Source: Actinomycetota bacterium
GTDB taxonomy: Bacteria; Actinomycetota; Actinomycetes; Mycobacteriales; Mycobacteriaceae
Length of the DNA: 64,000 bases
Assembly: GCA_018268465.1 (NCBI GenBank)
Contig: JAFDWN010000002.1
Span: 95,140 to 159,139 of the forward strand
Direction: 5' to 3'
The stretch's first letter is position 1, and each line of letters opens with the position of its first letter. The translations under genes were made by a program, and so were the position numbers. Of this stretch, positions 44,161-53,523 are shown piece after piece. The notes beneath the pieces were generated by a model. The model made no database searches and was not told the origin of the DNA. It saw only the letters and a list, made by a program, of their open reading frames with translations.

Positions 44161-45552
44161 ATGACGCGCCGGCGCCTGTTTCCGACACCCGCCGAAGTCG
44201 AGGCGGCCACCCCTGACAGCCGGGACCGCGCGATCGACGTCATCCGCATCGGCGCACTGATCACGGTGGTGGTCGGCCACACCGTGATGGCCACCAGCAC
44301 GATCCGCGACGACGTGTTCATCTGGAGCAATCTGCTCGCCGCTGCCCCGGTGTTCCAGATCCTGACATGGGTGTTCCAGATCATGCCCCTGTTCTTCTTC
44401 GCGGGTGTAGCGGCCGCGGTGCCGTCGTGGCGACCGGGCGCGTCGTGGGGCGACTGGCTGTTGCGGCGCTGTACCCGGCTGTACCGCCCGGTGTTCGCCT
44501 ACCTGGTGTTCTGGGCGGCGGCCCTGCTGGTGCTGCGCCATCTGCTGCCGGTGCACGTCTACGAGCCGGTCGCCGGCATTTCGTGGCAGCTGTTGTGGTT
44601 TCTGGGCGCCTACGTGCTGGTGCTGGCGGCGGTGCCGCGCCTGAGCCGGATCACCACGACGGGCCGGCTGGTGGCAGCCGTCACGGTGACCTATGCCGCG
44701 GTGGCCGTCGTCGACGCGGTCCGGGTCAGCGTGCCCGGCTGGTCCGCGCTCGGCTACCTCAACCTGGCGGTCTGGCTGATCCCCGGGATGCTCGGAGTCG
44801 GGTACCGCCGCGGCCTGCTGTCCGGTCCCGCCGCGTTCGGCGTCGGCGCCGCCATGCTCGCCGTCAACGTGGCGCTGCTGCGGCTCGGCCCCTACGAGGT
44901 CAGCCTGGTCGGCATCGAGGGCCAGCGGCTGAAGAACATGACACCGCCGTCCCTGCTGCTGGCCGGGCACGCGATCATGATGTGCGTGTTCGCGATCGCC
45001 GCCGCACCGGCGATCGCGCGCTGGGCGCGCCGGCCACGGGTGTGGCAGGTGGTGGCGGTCGGCAACTCGGGTGCGATGACGCTGTACCTGTGGCACATCC
45101 CGCCGCTGCTGGCCATGCATCTGGTGTTCGCGTATCTGGGATGGTCGCGCTTCGACCCGCACGCACCGGGTTTCGCCGCGGCGTCGATCCTGCAGTTGGC
45201 GATCATGGCGGTCCTGGTCACCGTCCTGTTCGTGGCCATGCGCCCGGTGGAGAACACGCCGCTGCGGTGCTGGGACGGCGGATCCGTCACCGGGCCCGGG
45301 CCACGCAGCGCCGGGGTCGGTGTGCTGCTGTGCGTCGCGGGTGCGGCGACCCTGGCGTCGGTCGGCTGGGGGCTGAGGGGTGCGGGCCTCGTCTTCGTGG
45401 CGGTGATGCTGACGGCACTGTGCGGTGCGCGCCTGCTCGCCGGCGGAACGCCCGCCGCTACCGCGTCTGCAGCGCCAGCCGCCCCGCCAGCAGGACATAA
45501 CTCGCCGCGAAGCTGCGCCGCAGCCACGACACCACCCGCGGCCGGGAGCTGA
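44161..45552 (+). CDS. Acyltransferase-3 family membrane protein
   Basis: A 463-residue protein with ten or so membrane helices. It opens with SRDRAIDVIRIGALITVVVG and H (GHTVMA), followed by MPLFFFAGVAAA and LLRRCTRLYRPVFAYLVFW, which is the acyltransferase-3 (OafA/YrhL-like) pattern with the catalytic His near the end of helix 1. Such enzymes acylate surface sugars or lipids. The last 95 bases overlap the convergent LysE gene, and the Ala/Pro-rich C-terminus encoded there is probably unimportant. Confidence 0.82.
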   Translation: MTRRRLFPTPAEVEAATPDSRDRAIDVIRIGALITVVVGHTVMATSTIRDDVFIWSNLLAAAPVFQILTWVFQIMPLFFFAGVAAAVPSWRPGASWGDWLLRRCTRLYRPVFAYLVFWAAALLVLRHLLPVHVYEPVAGISWQLLWFLGAYVLVLAAVPRLSRITTTGRLVAAVTVTYAAVAVVDAVRVSVPGWSALGYLNLAVWLIPGMLGVGYRRGLLSGPAAFGVGAAMLAVNVALLRLGPYEVSLVGIEGQRLKNMTPPSLLLAGHAIMMCVFAIAAAPAIARWARRPRVWQVVAVGNSGAMTLYLWHIPPLLAMHLVFAYLGWSRFDPHAPGFAAASILQLAIMAVLVTVLFVAMRPVENTPLRCWDGGSVTGPGPRSAGVGVLLCVAGAATLASVGWGLRGAGLVFVAVMLTALCGARLLAGGTPAATASAAPAAPPAGHNSPRSCAAATTPPAAGS

Positions 45553-46072
45553 CCTCACGTCGGACGGCGGCGGCGAACACGCCGTAGACACTGAACACGA
45601 CCAACGTCACGGCCATGAACACCAGACTCAGCCACACCATCAGCGCCACCGCGCCGTCGCGGCCCGGCGCGACGAACTGCGGCAGGAACGCGAAGAAGAA
45701 GATCGTCAGCTTCGGGTTCAGGGTGTTGACGAGCACACCGGAGGCGATGACCCGCCACGTCGAGATGTCCGCCGGCGCGGAGTCGTCGGCACGGAAGATC
45801 GAGGTGTCACGAAATGTCTTCCACGCCAAGAACAGAAGATAGAGCACACCCAGCCACTTGATGACCGAGAAGGCCAGCGCGCTGGCGTGCATGATGGCGG
45901 CCAGCCCCGTCACCGCGGCGACCATGTGCGGCAGGATGCCCAGTGTGCAGGCCACCGCGGCGACCAGACTGGCGCGGCGGCCACGAGAGATCCCCGCGGC
46001 GACGGTGTACAGCACCCCGGCGCCCGGTGTCGCCACGACTACCAGAGTGGTGAGCAGGAACTCCGGCGTCAC
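45458..46072 (-). CDS. LysE/RhtB-family amino acid exporter
   Basis: A 204-residue protein with six membrane helices. Family marks are VVVATPGAGVLYTVAAGISR, KWLGVLYLLFLAWKTFRD and VLVNTLNPKLTIFFFAFLPQF. GTG 46072 is chosen because the membrane protein starts there; more upstream codons are open but polar. LysE/RhtB members export amino acids or related solutes. Its 3' end overlaps the convergent acyltransferase gene. Confidence 0.87.
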   Translation of the reverse strand: MTPEFLLTTLVVVATPGAGVLYTVAAGISRGRRASLVAAVACTLGILPHMVAAVTGLAAIMHASALAFSVIKWLGVLYLLFLAWKTFRDTSIFRADDSAPADISTWRVIASGVLVNTLNPKLTIFFFAFLPQFVAPGRDGAVALMVWLSLVFMAVTLVVFSVYGVFAAAVRREVSSRPRVVSWLRRSFAASYVLLAGRLALQTR

Positions 46073-46079
46073 GGCTGGC

Positions 46080-46298
46080 CTAACCGCTCTTGCGGCGGAA
46101 CTCCCGGCGATTCTCGACCGGACCGTGCGCGCGGGGCTTGGCCCGTCCACCGTCCTTGTGGTCCGAGCCTCCGCCGGCACCGGACTTCTTGCGTTCCAGG
46201 GCCTCGCGGAACTTCCGCTTGGTGTCGTCCGCCGGATCCGCCGAGGCCTCCGCGTCCGTGGCGGTGGCGTCGCTGCTGCGCGAGGGTGTGTCGGCCAT
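46080..46298 (-). CDS. DUF5302-like small protein
   Basis: A 72-residue, highly charged, probably disordered protein. The central TKRKFREALERKKS helix is the DUF5302 hallmark, followed by a Gly/Asp linker and HGPVENRREFRRKSG. It lies seven bases upstream of the LysE gene in the same direction. Function unknown. Confidence 0.78.
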   Translation of the reverse strand: MADTPSRSSDATATDAEASADPADDTKRKFREALERKKSGAGGGSDHKDGGRAKPRAHGPVENRREFRRKSG

Positions 46299-46340
46299 GA
46301 CCGAAAGCCTAGCCCGGCATCCCGGGCCCCGTCGCGACCT

Positions 46341-46793
<453 letters not shown>

Positions 46794-46853
46794 CTACGTG
46801 GGGTGCGCAGGGAAGCGTCCGCATTCCCGTCAGACGTTTCTACACTCGGTTGT

Positions 46854-47687
46854 GTGGCGGATAAGGCGGGGATCACGGGCGACACCCTCGAAGGTGTCTC
46901 GGCCACCACGCTGTGGACGTTGCGCAACCGCGCCGGCGAGGCCAAACGCTCCGACGGCACGATCCGCGACCCGTGGGCCATCACGCTCTACGACGCGATC
47001 GAGTACGACTACCCGAAGTTCGGCAGGCCCGACCAGGTGCACGCACTGCGCGCGCTGACCTTCGACACCGCCGCCCGCGCCTACCTGGACACCCATCCGA
47101 AGGCAGCGGTGGTGGCGCTGGCCGAGGGCCTGCAGACCAGCTTCTGGCGCCTCGACCGCTCGCGGTCCATCGATCAGTCCCGTTGGTATTCCATCGATCT
47201 GCCCGCGGTCATGACGTTGCGGGAGCGCCTCCTCCCCCGCGACGAGAGGATCGTCGCGCTGCCGCAGTCGGCTCTGGACCTCAGCTGGATGGACGAGGTC
47301 GACGCGGCCGACGGTGTGTTCATCACCGCGGAGGGCCTGCTGATGTATCTCCAGCCCGACGACGCGTTACGCCTCATCGGCGCGTGTGCCGCGCGGTTCC
47401 CCGGCGGGCAGATGATGTTCGACTCCATCCCGCACTGGTTCAGCCGCCGCACCATCAAGGGATTCCGCCTGTCGCGCCGGTACGTGGTGCCGCCGATGCC
47501 GTTCGCGCTGACCGCCGACGAGGCGGTGGCGTTGCGTGGGCGCATACCCGGAGTGCGCGAGGCCCGCGACATCAGGCTGGCCGGCGGCCGTGGCCTCTAC
47601 CGGCTCTCCGCATGGCCACCGCTGGACCGGGTCGGTGTGCTGCACCGTATGCGACCGAGCATCACCCTGCTGGAGTTCGGCACATGA
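46854..47687 (+). CDS. Leucine-carboxyl-methyltransferase-like SAM methyltransferase (Omt-like, copy 1)
   Basis: A 277-residue class I methyltransferase of the PPM1/LCM family, similar in place and length to Rv1153c (Omt). Features are RDPWAITLYDAIEYDYPKFG, AVVALAEGLQTSFWRLDR (SAM-binding GEGLxTxFWR-like motif), SALDLSWMDEVD and GVFITAEGLLMYLQPDDALR. GTG 46854 starts seven residues before the family core. Its stop overlaps the DUF1697 start (ATGA). A paralogue lies at 57165. The substrate is unknown. Confidence 0.85.
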   Translation: MADKAGITGDTLEGVSATTLWTLRNRAGEAKRSDGTIRDPWAITLYDAIEYDYPKFGRPDQVHALRALTFDTAARAYLDTHPKAAVVALAEGLQTSFWRLDRSRSIDQSRWYSIDLPAVMTLRERLLPRDERIVALPQSALDLSWMDEVDAADGVFITAEGLLMYLQPDDALRLIGACAARFPGGQMMFDSIPHWFSRRTIKGFRLSRRYVVPPMPFALTADEAVALRGRIPGVREARDIRLAGGRGLYRLSAWPPLDRVGVLHRMRPSITLLEFGT

Positions 47688-48199
47688 CCCGGTATGCGGC
47701 GTTTCTGCGCGGGGTCAACGTGGGTGGTGTCAACCTCAAGATGGCCGAGGTGGCCGCGGCGCTGGAGAACGCCGGATTCACCGAGGTGCGCACGATTCTG
47801 GCCAGCGGCAACGTCCTGCTGCAGAGCCGGTCTGGGGTGGACGCCGTCCGCACCAAGGCCGAGACGGCGTTGCGCGAGGCGTTCGGTTACGACGCCTGGG
47901 TACTCGCCTACGATCTCGACACCGTGGCGGCGATCTCGCGGGGGTTCCCGTTCGAACGTGAGGTGGAGGGCCACCACTCGTATGTGACGTTCGTCGGCGA
48001 CGCCGACGTGCTCGACGAGTTGGCCGCTCTGCAGGCCGGTGCCGACGAGAAGATCGAACGCGGCGACGGGGTGCTGTATTGGCAGGTGCCCAGGACCGGC
48101 ACACTGGACAGCACCATCGGCAAGACCATGGGTAAGAAGCGCTACAAGTCCTCGACCACCACCCGCAATCTGCGCACGCTGGAGAAGGTGCTGCGCTGA
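47684..48199 (+). CDS. DUF1697 protein
   Basis: A 171-residue protein with the DUF1697 opening MTRYAAFLRGVNVGGVNLKM, then GFTEVRTILASGNVLLQS and a C-terminal GKTMGKKRYKSSTTTRNLRT. Translationally coupled to the methyltransferase by a four-base overlap. Biochemical function is unknown. Confidence 0.9.
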   Translation: MTRYAAFLRGVNVGGVNLKMAEVAAALENAGFTEVRTILASGNVLLQSRSGVDAVRTKAETALREAFGYDAWVLAYDLDTVAAISRGFPFEREVEGHHSYVTFVGDADVLDELAALQAGADEKIERGDGVLYWQVPRTGTLDSTIGKTMGKKRYKSSTTTRNLRTLEKVLR

Positions 48200-48200
48200 C

Positions 48201-48539
48201 CTACCGCAGCCCCGGTGTCGTCACCACCATCACCTCGGCGTCGCCCTCGGCGCGGATCCGGTGCGGATCTCCCGCCGCGATGATCGCGGTGTCCCGCGCG
48301 CCGAGCCGATGTTCGGTCTGGCCGTCGTCGACGACGAAAGTGCCTGCCAGCACGACGTAAACCTGGGTGGCTCCGGGGTGCCGGTGCAGATCCGAGGCGC
48401 CGCCGTCACCGAAGCGGCCCCACCACACGCTGACCTCCGGGGTCTGGTGCCACTGTGTGCTGACGAGCGCGTGGTTGAGTACGCCGGCGTGGCCGCGCGG
48501 TTCGAAGGTCGGCGCATCGCCGAAGCGGACGATCTTCAC
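48201..48539 (-). CDS. Cupin-domain protein
   Basis: A 112-residue single-cupin protein. The metal-binding motif 1 is DLHRHPGATQVYVVLAGTFV and motif 2 is near AAGDPHRIRAEGD. It is the last gene of the nine-gene operon and overlaps the amidohydrolase stop by four bases. It could be a small dioxygenase or isomerase acting on a pathway intermediate, or a sensor-like protein. Confidence 0.78.
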   Translation of the reverse strand: MKIVRFGDAPTFEPRGHAGVLNHALVSTQWHQTPEVSVWWGRFGDGGASDLHRHPGATQVYVVLAGTFVVDDGQTEHRLGARDTAIIAAGDPHRIRAEGDAEVMVVTTPGLR

Positions 48540-49594
48540 CGGGTGTTACTCCTGTCTCTTCTCGGCGTCGTGGTTGCGGTGGTGGTCGGGTCGGCGCCGG
48601 GACCGTGCAGCCACGCGACGGCGGCGGTGTGCACGATGGTGTTCTCCTCCTGCGCGGTCAGCGCGGGGCATTCCCGCAGCCGGCGCAGCGGGTGGGCCTC
48701 TTCGACGTCGAACGGACTGTCGGAACCCACCACCACATGGTCGGCGCCCACCACGTCGATCAGGTAACGCAGCGCACGCGGCGAATGGGTCAGGGAATCG
48801 AACCAGACCCTGGACAGCCCTTCCGACGGTGGAACCGCGGTGGCCGATCGCGTCTCCGGCCGCACCGCCCAGCCCTTGTCGAGGCGCCCGAGCAGGTAGG
48901 GCAGTGTGCCGCCGCCGTGCACGAAACAGGCACGCAGCCCGGTCAGTTCGTCGAGGCGCCCCGACAGCAGCAGATTCGCCAGCGCGATCGCCGACTCGTG
49001 CGGCATGCCGAGCAGGTTGACCAGATAGTGCGCCGAGATCCGTTCCGTCGGGACGAAATCGGGGTGCACCAGCAGGGGCGCGCCGTGCTCGGCGAGCGCG
49101 GCGAGCACCGTCGAGGGTCCCGCGTCGCTGAGGTTGCCCCCGGCGACGTTGGTGCCCACGGTGAGCCCGGCGAGCCCGAGTTCGCCCAGCGCGCGGTCCA
49201 ATTCGGCCGCCGCCGCGCCGGGTTCCTGCAACGGGACGGTGGCCAGCCCGGCGAACCTGTCCGGATGCCGTGCCACCACATCGCCGGTCGCCTCGTTGAG
49301 CCTTCGGTGCAGGGCCAGCGTGTCGGCCGGCTCGCCCCAGTAGCGATAGGTAAAGGGCGGCGGGGATATCACGCGCACCGCGACATCGGCGGCGTCCATG
49401 GCTGCCAGCATCGCGTCGACGTTGCTCAGCGCGTCGATGGTGGCGCCGACACGCATGCCGTGCAGCCCGATGCACCCGGGTACGCCGTTGTCCTCGTGCA
49501 GAGCGACCGGGACCAGCCCGGTGGACATCAGCGCGACGGCGTCGGCGGGGATGTAGTGGGCGTGGACGTCGGTGACGGGAGTTGCCCGCGTCAT
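48536..49594 (-). CDS. Amidohydrolase-2 (ACMSD-like) protein A
   Basis: A 352-residue metal-dependent TIM-barrel protein of the ACMSD/decarboxylase branch. Metal ligands are visible in VTDVHAHYIP, LLVHPDF, ACFVHGGGTLPYL and VVVGSDSPFDVEE. Related enzymes decarboxylate aromatic or ring-opened acids non-oxidatively. ATG 49594 overlaps the cyclase stop by four bases. It is a paralogue of the gene at 50556, so the pathway may have two decarboxylation or hydrolysis steps. Confidence 0.82.
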   Translation of the reverse strand: MTRATPVTDVHAHYIPADAVALMSTGLVPVALHEDNGVPGCIGLHGMRVGATIDALSNVDAMLAAMDAADVAVRVISPPPFTYRYWGEPADTLALHRRLNEATGDVVARHPDRFAGLATVPLQEPGAAAAELDRALGELGLAGLTVGTNVAGGNLSDAGPSTVLAALAEHGAPLLVHPDFVPTERISAHYLVNLLGMPHESAIALANLLLSGRLDELTGLRACFVHGGGTLPYLLGRLDKGWAVRPETRSATAVPPSEGLSRVWFDSLTHSPRALRYLIDVVGADHVVVGSDSPFDVEEAHPLRRLRECPALTAQEENTIVHTAAVAWLHGPGADPTTTATTTPRRDRSNTR

Positions 49595-50559
49595 CGGTTC
49601 TCCTTGAACGGCATGGCCAACGGCCGCATCGGCCCTCCGGTGGCGCCACGGATCTTCATGCATGCGCCGACGAACGCGAATTCGTAGAGGCGCTGGCGCG
49701 AGAGCTCCTCGAGGTCGAGCACCTCGATGATCGGCACCCCGCACTCGGCCAGCAGGTAGGTGTGCACCGCCATCCAGTTGTCGGCGTCGGGCGACGGCAG
49801 GACTTCCAGCGCGATGTTGTCCGCGCCGATCGCGATGGCCCCCGCCTCGGCAAGATAGGTCGCGCCCTCGAGGTTCAGCCCCGGCTCGCGCGGCAGGTAG
49901 CGGTTCGCGTCGGGCCAGACACCGCCACGGCCGGTGCGCACGCACACCACGTCGCCGACCTGCAGCCCGACACCCTGTCGCTGCAGTGCCGCCTCCAGTT
50001 CGGCCGCGCCGATCGGATAGCTGTCCGGCAGCACGTCGACACCCTGAGCGGCAGCGACGTCGAGCAGCACACCGCGGGCGATGATCGGCGGAAGCGTGTC
50101 GGCCCCTGCGACATTCCAGTGCTTACTGCCCAGGTGCTCGTCGGCGCTGAACCCGTTCCAGATCCGGCCGTCGTAGCCGAAATGGTTGAGCGTGTCGATG
50201 TGGGTGCCGCTGTGCACGAACATCGACATGGCGTCGGCCGACCAGCTGACGTACTCGTTCTGTGCCCGGCCGACGCCGATGGGGTCATCGACGGCACTGC
50301 CGCGCGGCGTGTGTTCCATCCACATCTGAAACGGCGGTTCACCGCCGGCCGTCCACGTCGGCATGCCCACGAAGACATCGACGGACAGGTCGAGGACGTG
50401 CCCGCCGTCCGCGCGCGCCAGCACGTCGCGTGTGGTTTCCGAGGTGAGCAGGTTCAGCATGCCGATCTGGTCGTCGGCCCCGAACGGCGACACCGACACC
50501 GTGCCCTTGACGGCTCGGTGCGCGGCGATCACCGGGCCGGCCTCGTCGCGGCCGGTCAT
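49591..50559 (-). CDS. Cyclase-family (kynurenine-formamidase-like) metal hydrolase
   Basis: A 322-residue member of the cyclase family PF04199. The metal motif is in FVHSGTHIDTLNHFGYDG (HxGTHxD-x3-H), with VRTGRGGVW and VHTYLLAECGVPIIEVLDLE later. Characterised relatives hydrolyse amide bonds in N-formylkynurenine or isatin. In this operon it may open or trim a nitrogen-containing aromatic compound. ATG 50559 overlaps the preceding stop by four bases. Confidence 0.82.
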   Translation of the reverse strand: MTGRDEAGPVIAAHRAVKGTVSVSPFGADDQIGMLNLLTSETTRDVLARADGGHVLDLSVDVFVGMPTWTAGGEPPFQMWMEHTPRGSAVDDPIGVGRAQNEYVSWSADAMSMFVHSGTHIDTLNHFGYDGRIWNGFSADEHLGSKHWNVAGADTLPPIIARGVLLDVAAAQGVDVLPDSYPIGAAELEAALQRQGVGLQVGDVVCVRTGRGGVWPDANRYLPREPGLNLEGATYLAEAGAIAIGADNIALEVLPSPDADNWMAVHTYLLAECGVPIIEVLDLEELSRQRLYEFAFVGACMKIRGATGGPMRPLAMPFKENR

Positions 50560-51551
50560 ACCCGATGTCCGGCGAGCAGCAGGTCGGCGCGGCCGTGCAG
50601 GACGGCGTGGCGTTCTTCGTCGGTGAGCGACAGCACGTCGAGGGCCTCCAGATACGGACCGCTGCCGCCGGGCACATGCGGGTGGTCGCTGCCGTAGACG
50701 AGCCGGTTCGTCCCGAATACGGTTGCGGCACAGGTGATGGCGGGACGGTGACTGGATGCGGTGTCGAAGACCAGCGCCTTGATGTAGGACGTCGGAGGTT
50801 GCGGGCAACGCTCGTTGGCTTCGGGGAACTGGCGCCAGTAGCTGTCCAGCCGCGGCAGCATGAACGGCAGCGTGCCGCCCAGGTGCGAAATCACCCACCG
50901 GATCGACGGATACCGCGCGAAGACCCCGCTGTAGGCCAGGCGGGCCACGCAGAGGTTCGTGTCGGAGAAGAATCCCATCGCGATCGCCAGCGCGTGGGGG
51001 GCGTAGGCGTCGACCGGCTCGGGCACCGTCGGATGCAGGTAGACGAGCAGCCCGCGGGCGTCGGCGTACTCCCAGAACGGTTCGAACGCGGGGTCGTCGA
51101 GGTAGACGCCGTTGATGTTGGTGAGCAGGTGCAGACCCTTGGCGCCGAGTTGGTCGATGGCGCGGTCGGTCGCGGAAATGGCCTCGCCGACGTCTTGCAT
51201 CGGGGCCATCGCCAGCCAGTCGAACCGGTCGGGATGGGCGCGGGCGATCTCCGCGAACTCCTCGTTGACCGTGTCGGCGAGCGTGCGGCCCTCGGACGCG
51301 GGCAGGAAGTACGCGTTGGGCGACGGCACCGACAATACCTGCATGGTGATGCCGAGTTCGTCCATCATCTCCAGCCGCTGCGGCACGCCGGGGTGGGGCT
51401 GCGGGACGGTCAGGGCGACCCCGCCGTGCCAGCGGCACACGAACCGGCCGTCGTCGCGGCGGTAGACGTCGGTGCTCGGCGCTGCCTCCACCGCTTTGAG
51501 ATAGCCGTCGGTGTAGAAGTGCGTGTGCAGATCCACCACGCGCTGGGTCAC
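50556..51551 (-). CDS. Amidohydrolase-2 (ACMSD-like) protein B
   Basis: A 331-residue TIM-barrel metal enzyme. Ligand motifs are VVDLHTHFY, VYLHPTVPEP, RWVISHLGGTLPF and LVYGSDHPHVPGG. It is related to the operon's other amidohydrolase and to gamma-resorcylate and ACMS decarboxylases. GTG 51551 overlaps the CoA-transferase stop by four bases. Confidence 0.82.
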   Translation of the reverse strand: MTQRVVDLHTHFYTDGYLKAVEAAPSTDVYRRDDGRFVCRWHGGVALTVPQPHPGVPQRLEMMDELGITMQVLSVPSPNAYFLPASEGRTLADTVNEEFAEIARAHPDRFDWLAMAPMQDVGEAISATDRAIDQLGAKGLHLLTNINGVYLDDPAFEPFWEYADARGLLVYLHPTVPEPVDAYAPHALAIAMGFFSDTNLCVARLAYSGVFARYPSIRWVISHLGGTLPFMLPRLDSYWRQFPEANERCPQPPTSYIKALVFDTASSHRPAITCAATVFGTNRLVYGSDHPHVPGGSGPYLEALDVLSLTDEERHAVLHGRADLLLAGHRV

Positions 51552-52729
51552 GAAATACCTCCTGCTCGTTGGCCGTTGGGCTCACGGGTGCCCGCCGCGA
51601 CGCGGGCGAGGAGGTCGCCGGTGTGCGCGCCGAGGTGCGGTGGCGGGACCGTGGGGTCGTTCAGCGGTGTGGCGGAGAGCCGCACCGGTGTGCGGACGTA
51701 CCGCAGGGCACCCCGGTCGGCGTCGGCGATTTCGGCCACCGCACCCGCCGATTCGGGGGCGGCGAACACCTCGTCGAGGGATCGCACCAGTGAGGCGGGG
51801 ACACCACGGGCGTCGAGCTCATGCACCCAGTGGGCGGCATCGCGGGTGGCGAACCGCGCCGCCAGCAGCTCGACCAGTTCGTCGCGGTGGGCCACTCGCG
51901 CGCTGTTGCTCACGAACCGTGGATCGTCGGCCAGGTCGGCCCTGCCCAGCGCCTCGACCGTCTCGCGGAACAGTTTGTCGTTGCCCGCCGCCAGCACGAA
52001 CGATCGATCGCGGGCAGAAAACACCTGGTAGGGAACGATACTCGGGTGCGCGTTGCCCGCCAGCCCGGACACCTGCCCGGCCATCAGGTACGCCGCGCTC
52101 TGATTCACCAACGCCGCCAGCGACGCTTCGTACAGACCGACCGTCACCCGCTGACCGGCACCGGTGCGATGCCTGGCTTGCAGCGCCGCCAGGATCCCGT
52201 TGGTGGCGTACAGCCCGGTGATCACGTCGAGTAGCGCGACACCGGCCTTGGTCGGGCCCTCGGTCCCCGTGAGCGACATCAACCCCGACTGCGCCTGCAT
52301 CAGCAGGTCGTATCCCGGTTTGGGCGAGTCGGACCCGGCGAACGCGGGGATCGAGCAGTACACGGCCCGCGGGTTGATCTGCGCGATGTGGTCGTAACCG
52401 AGTCCGAAACGTTCCATCACCCCGCTGCGGAAGTTCTCCACCACCACGTCGGCGCGCGCCATCAGCGCCGCGACGGCGTCGCGGCCCCTCGGGGTGGACA
52501 GGTCGACGGCGATCGACTTCTTGTCACGGTTGACGCCGAGGAAGTAGGTGGCGTCGCCGCCCACCGACGGCGGACCCCACTCGCGGGTGTCGTCGCCGAC
52601 GCCGGGCCGCTCGACCTTGAGCACCTCGGCACCCATGTCGGCCAGGATCATCGTGCACAGCGGCCCGGCCAGTACGCGCGTGAGATCCACCACGACCAGC
52701 CCGTCGAGCGGTGGACGCGAATCGCTCAT
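51548..52729 (-). CDS. Family III CoA-transferase (CaiB/BaiF)
   Basis: A 393-residue CoA-transferase. It begins with LDGLVVVDLTRVLAGPLCTM, includes GAEVLKVERPGVGDDTR, VVENFRSGVMERFGLGYD, and the catalytic Asp region KPGYDLLMQAQSGLMSLTG. It would transfer CoA to a carboxylate substrate, which fits a pathway that imports an acid and activates it. ATG 52729 overlaps the permease stop by four bases. Confidence 0.88.
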   Translation of the reverse strand: MSDSRPPLDGLVVVDLTRVLAGPLCTMILADMGAEVLKVERPGVGDDTREWGPPSVGGDATYFLGVNRDKKSIAVDLSTPRGRDAVAALMARADVVVENFRSGVMERFGLGYDHIAQINPRAVYCSIPAFAGSDSPKPGYDLLMQAQSGLMSLTGTEGPTKAGVALLDVITGLYATNGILAALQARHRTGAGQRVTVGLYEASLAALVNQSAAYLMAGQVSGLAGNAHPSIVPYQVFSARDRSFVLAAGNDKLFRETVEALGRADLADDPRFVSNSARVAHRDELVELLAARFATRDAAHWVHELDARGVPASLVRSLDEVFAAPESAGAVAEIADADRGALRYVRTPVRLSATPLNDPTVPPPHLGAHTGDLLARVAAGTREPNGQRAGGIS

Positions 52730-53523
52730 CGCGCCATCGCAAAGCGGCGCTCGGCGACACCGATCAGCCGGACCACGGCGATACCCACGATGCCGATGAA
52801 CAGCACGACGGCGTAGAGATCCTCCACGGCGAACGCACCCCCGTAACGCTGGATCAACCCGCCGAGACCGACCAGCCCGATCACCTGCTCGGCGATGATG
52901 GCGCCTTTGATCGACCGTCCCGCCGCGACGCGGACACCGGCGAGGATCAGCGCTGACGCCGACGGCAGCACGACCCGACGGAACGCCAGTGACCGCGATG
53001 CACCGAATGATCGCGCCATGTCGAGCTGATCTCGGTCCACACTCTCGATGCCGGCCTGGGTGTTGACGATCACGGCGGGTAGTGAGTAGACGACGATGAC
53101 GGCGATGATCGTGCCGCGTCCCAGCCCGAATATGAGCATGAACACCGGGATCAGGCTGACCAGCGGAATGGAAAGGGCCAGGCTGAGATACGGCGCGCCG
53201 GCCCATTCGGCCCATCGGTTGCCGCCCATGGCCGCGCCGATCAGCGTGCCGAACACGATGACGGGCAGGAAGGTGACCACCACCGAGATCGCGGTGTTGG
53301 TGGCCGCGTCCTGGAAGCGTGTGTCGAGAAGCACATCCTTCATGGCAGCCAGCACACTGGTCAGTGGCGGCACCGCGGGTGAGAGCTCAAGACGTCCGAC
53401 GATCTCCCAGATCGCGGCGAAGACAACGACACTGAGCACCGGTAGCGATGCGTCCGTGAGCTGCGCACGGGTGGGGCCACGGCGGCGGAGGGGCGCCGCC
53501 GTGGCGACCGTGGGAGCGCTCAT
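52726..53523 (-). CDS. NitT/TauT-type ABC transporter permease 1
   Basis: A 265-residue permease with six membrane helices and the cytoplasmic EAA-like loop DQLDMARSFGASRSLAFRRV, LPSASALILAGVRVAAGR. It belongs with the ATPase at 53520 and a second, different permease at 54314, so the translocation pore is probably a heterodimer. Overlaps both neighbours by four bases. Confidence 0.87.
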   Translation of the reverse strand: MSAPTVATAAPLRRRGPTRAQLTDASLPVLSVVVFAAIWEIVGRLELSPAVPPLTSVLAAMKDVLLDTRFQDAATNTAISVVVTFLPVIVFGTLIGAAMGGNRWAEWAGAPYLSLALSIPLVSLIPVFMLIFGLGRGTIIAVIVVYSLPAVIVNTQAGIESVDRDQLDMARSFGASRSLAFRRVVLPSASALILAGVRVAAGRSIKGAIIAEQVIGLVGLGGLIQRYGGAFAVEDLYAVVLFIGIVGIAVVRLIGVAERRFAMAR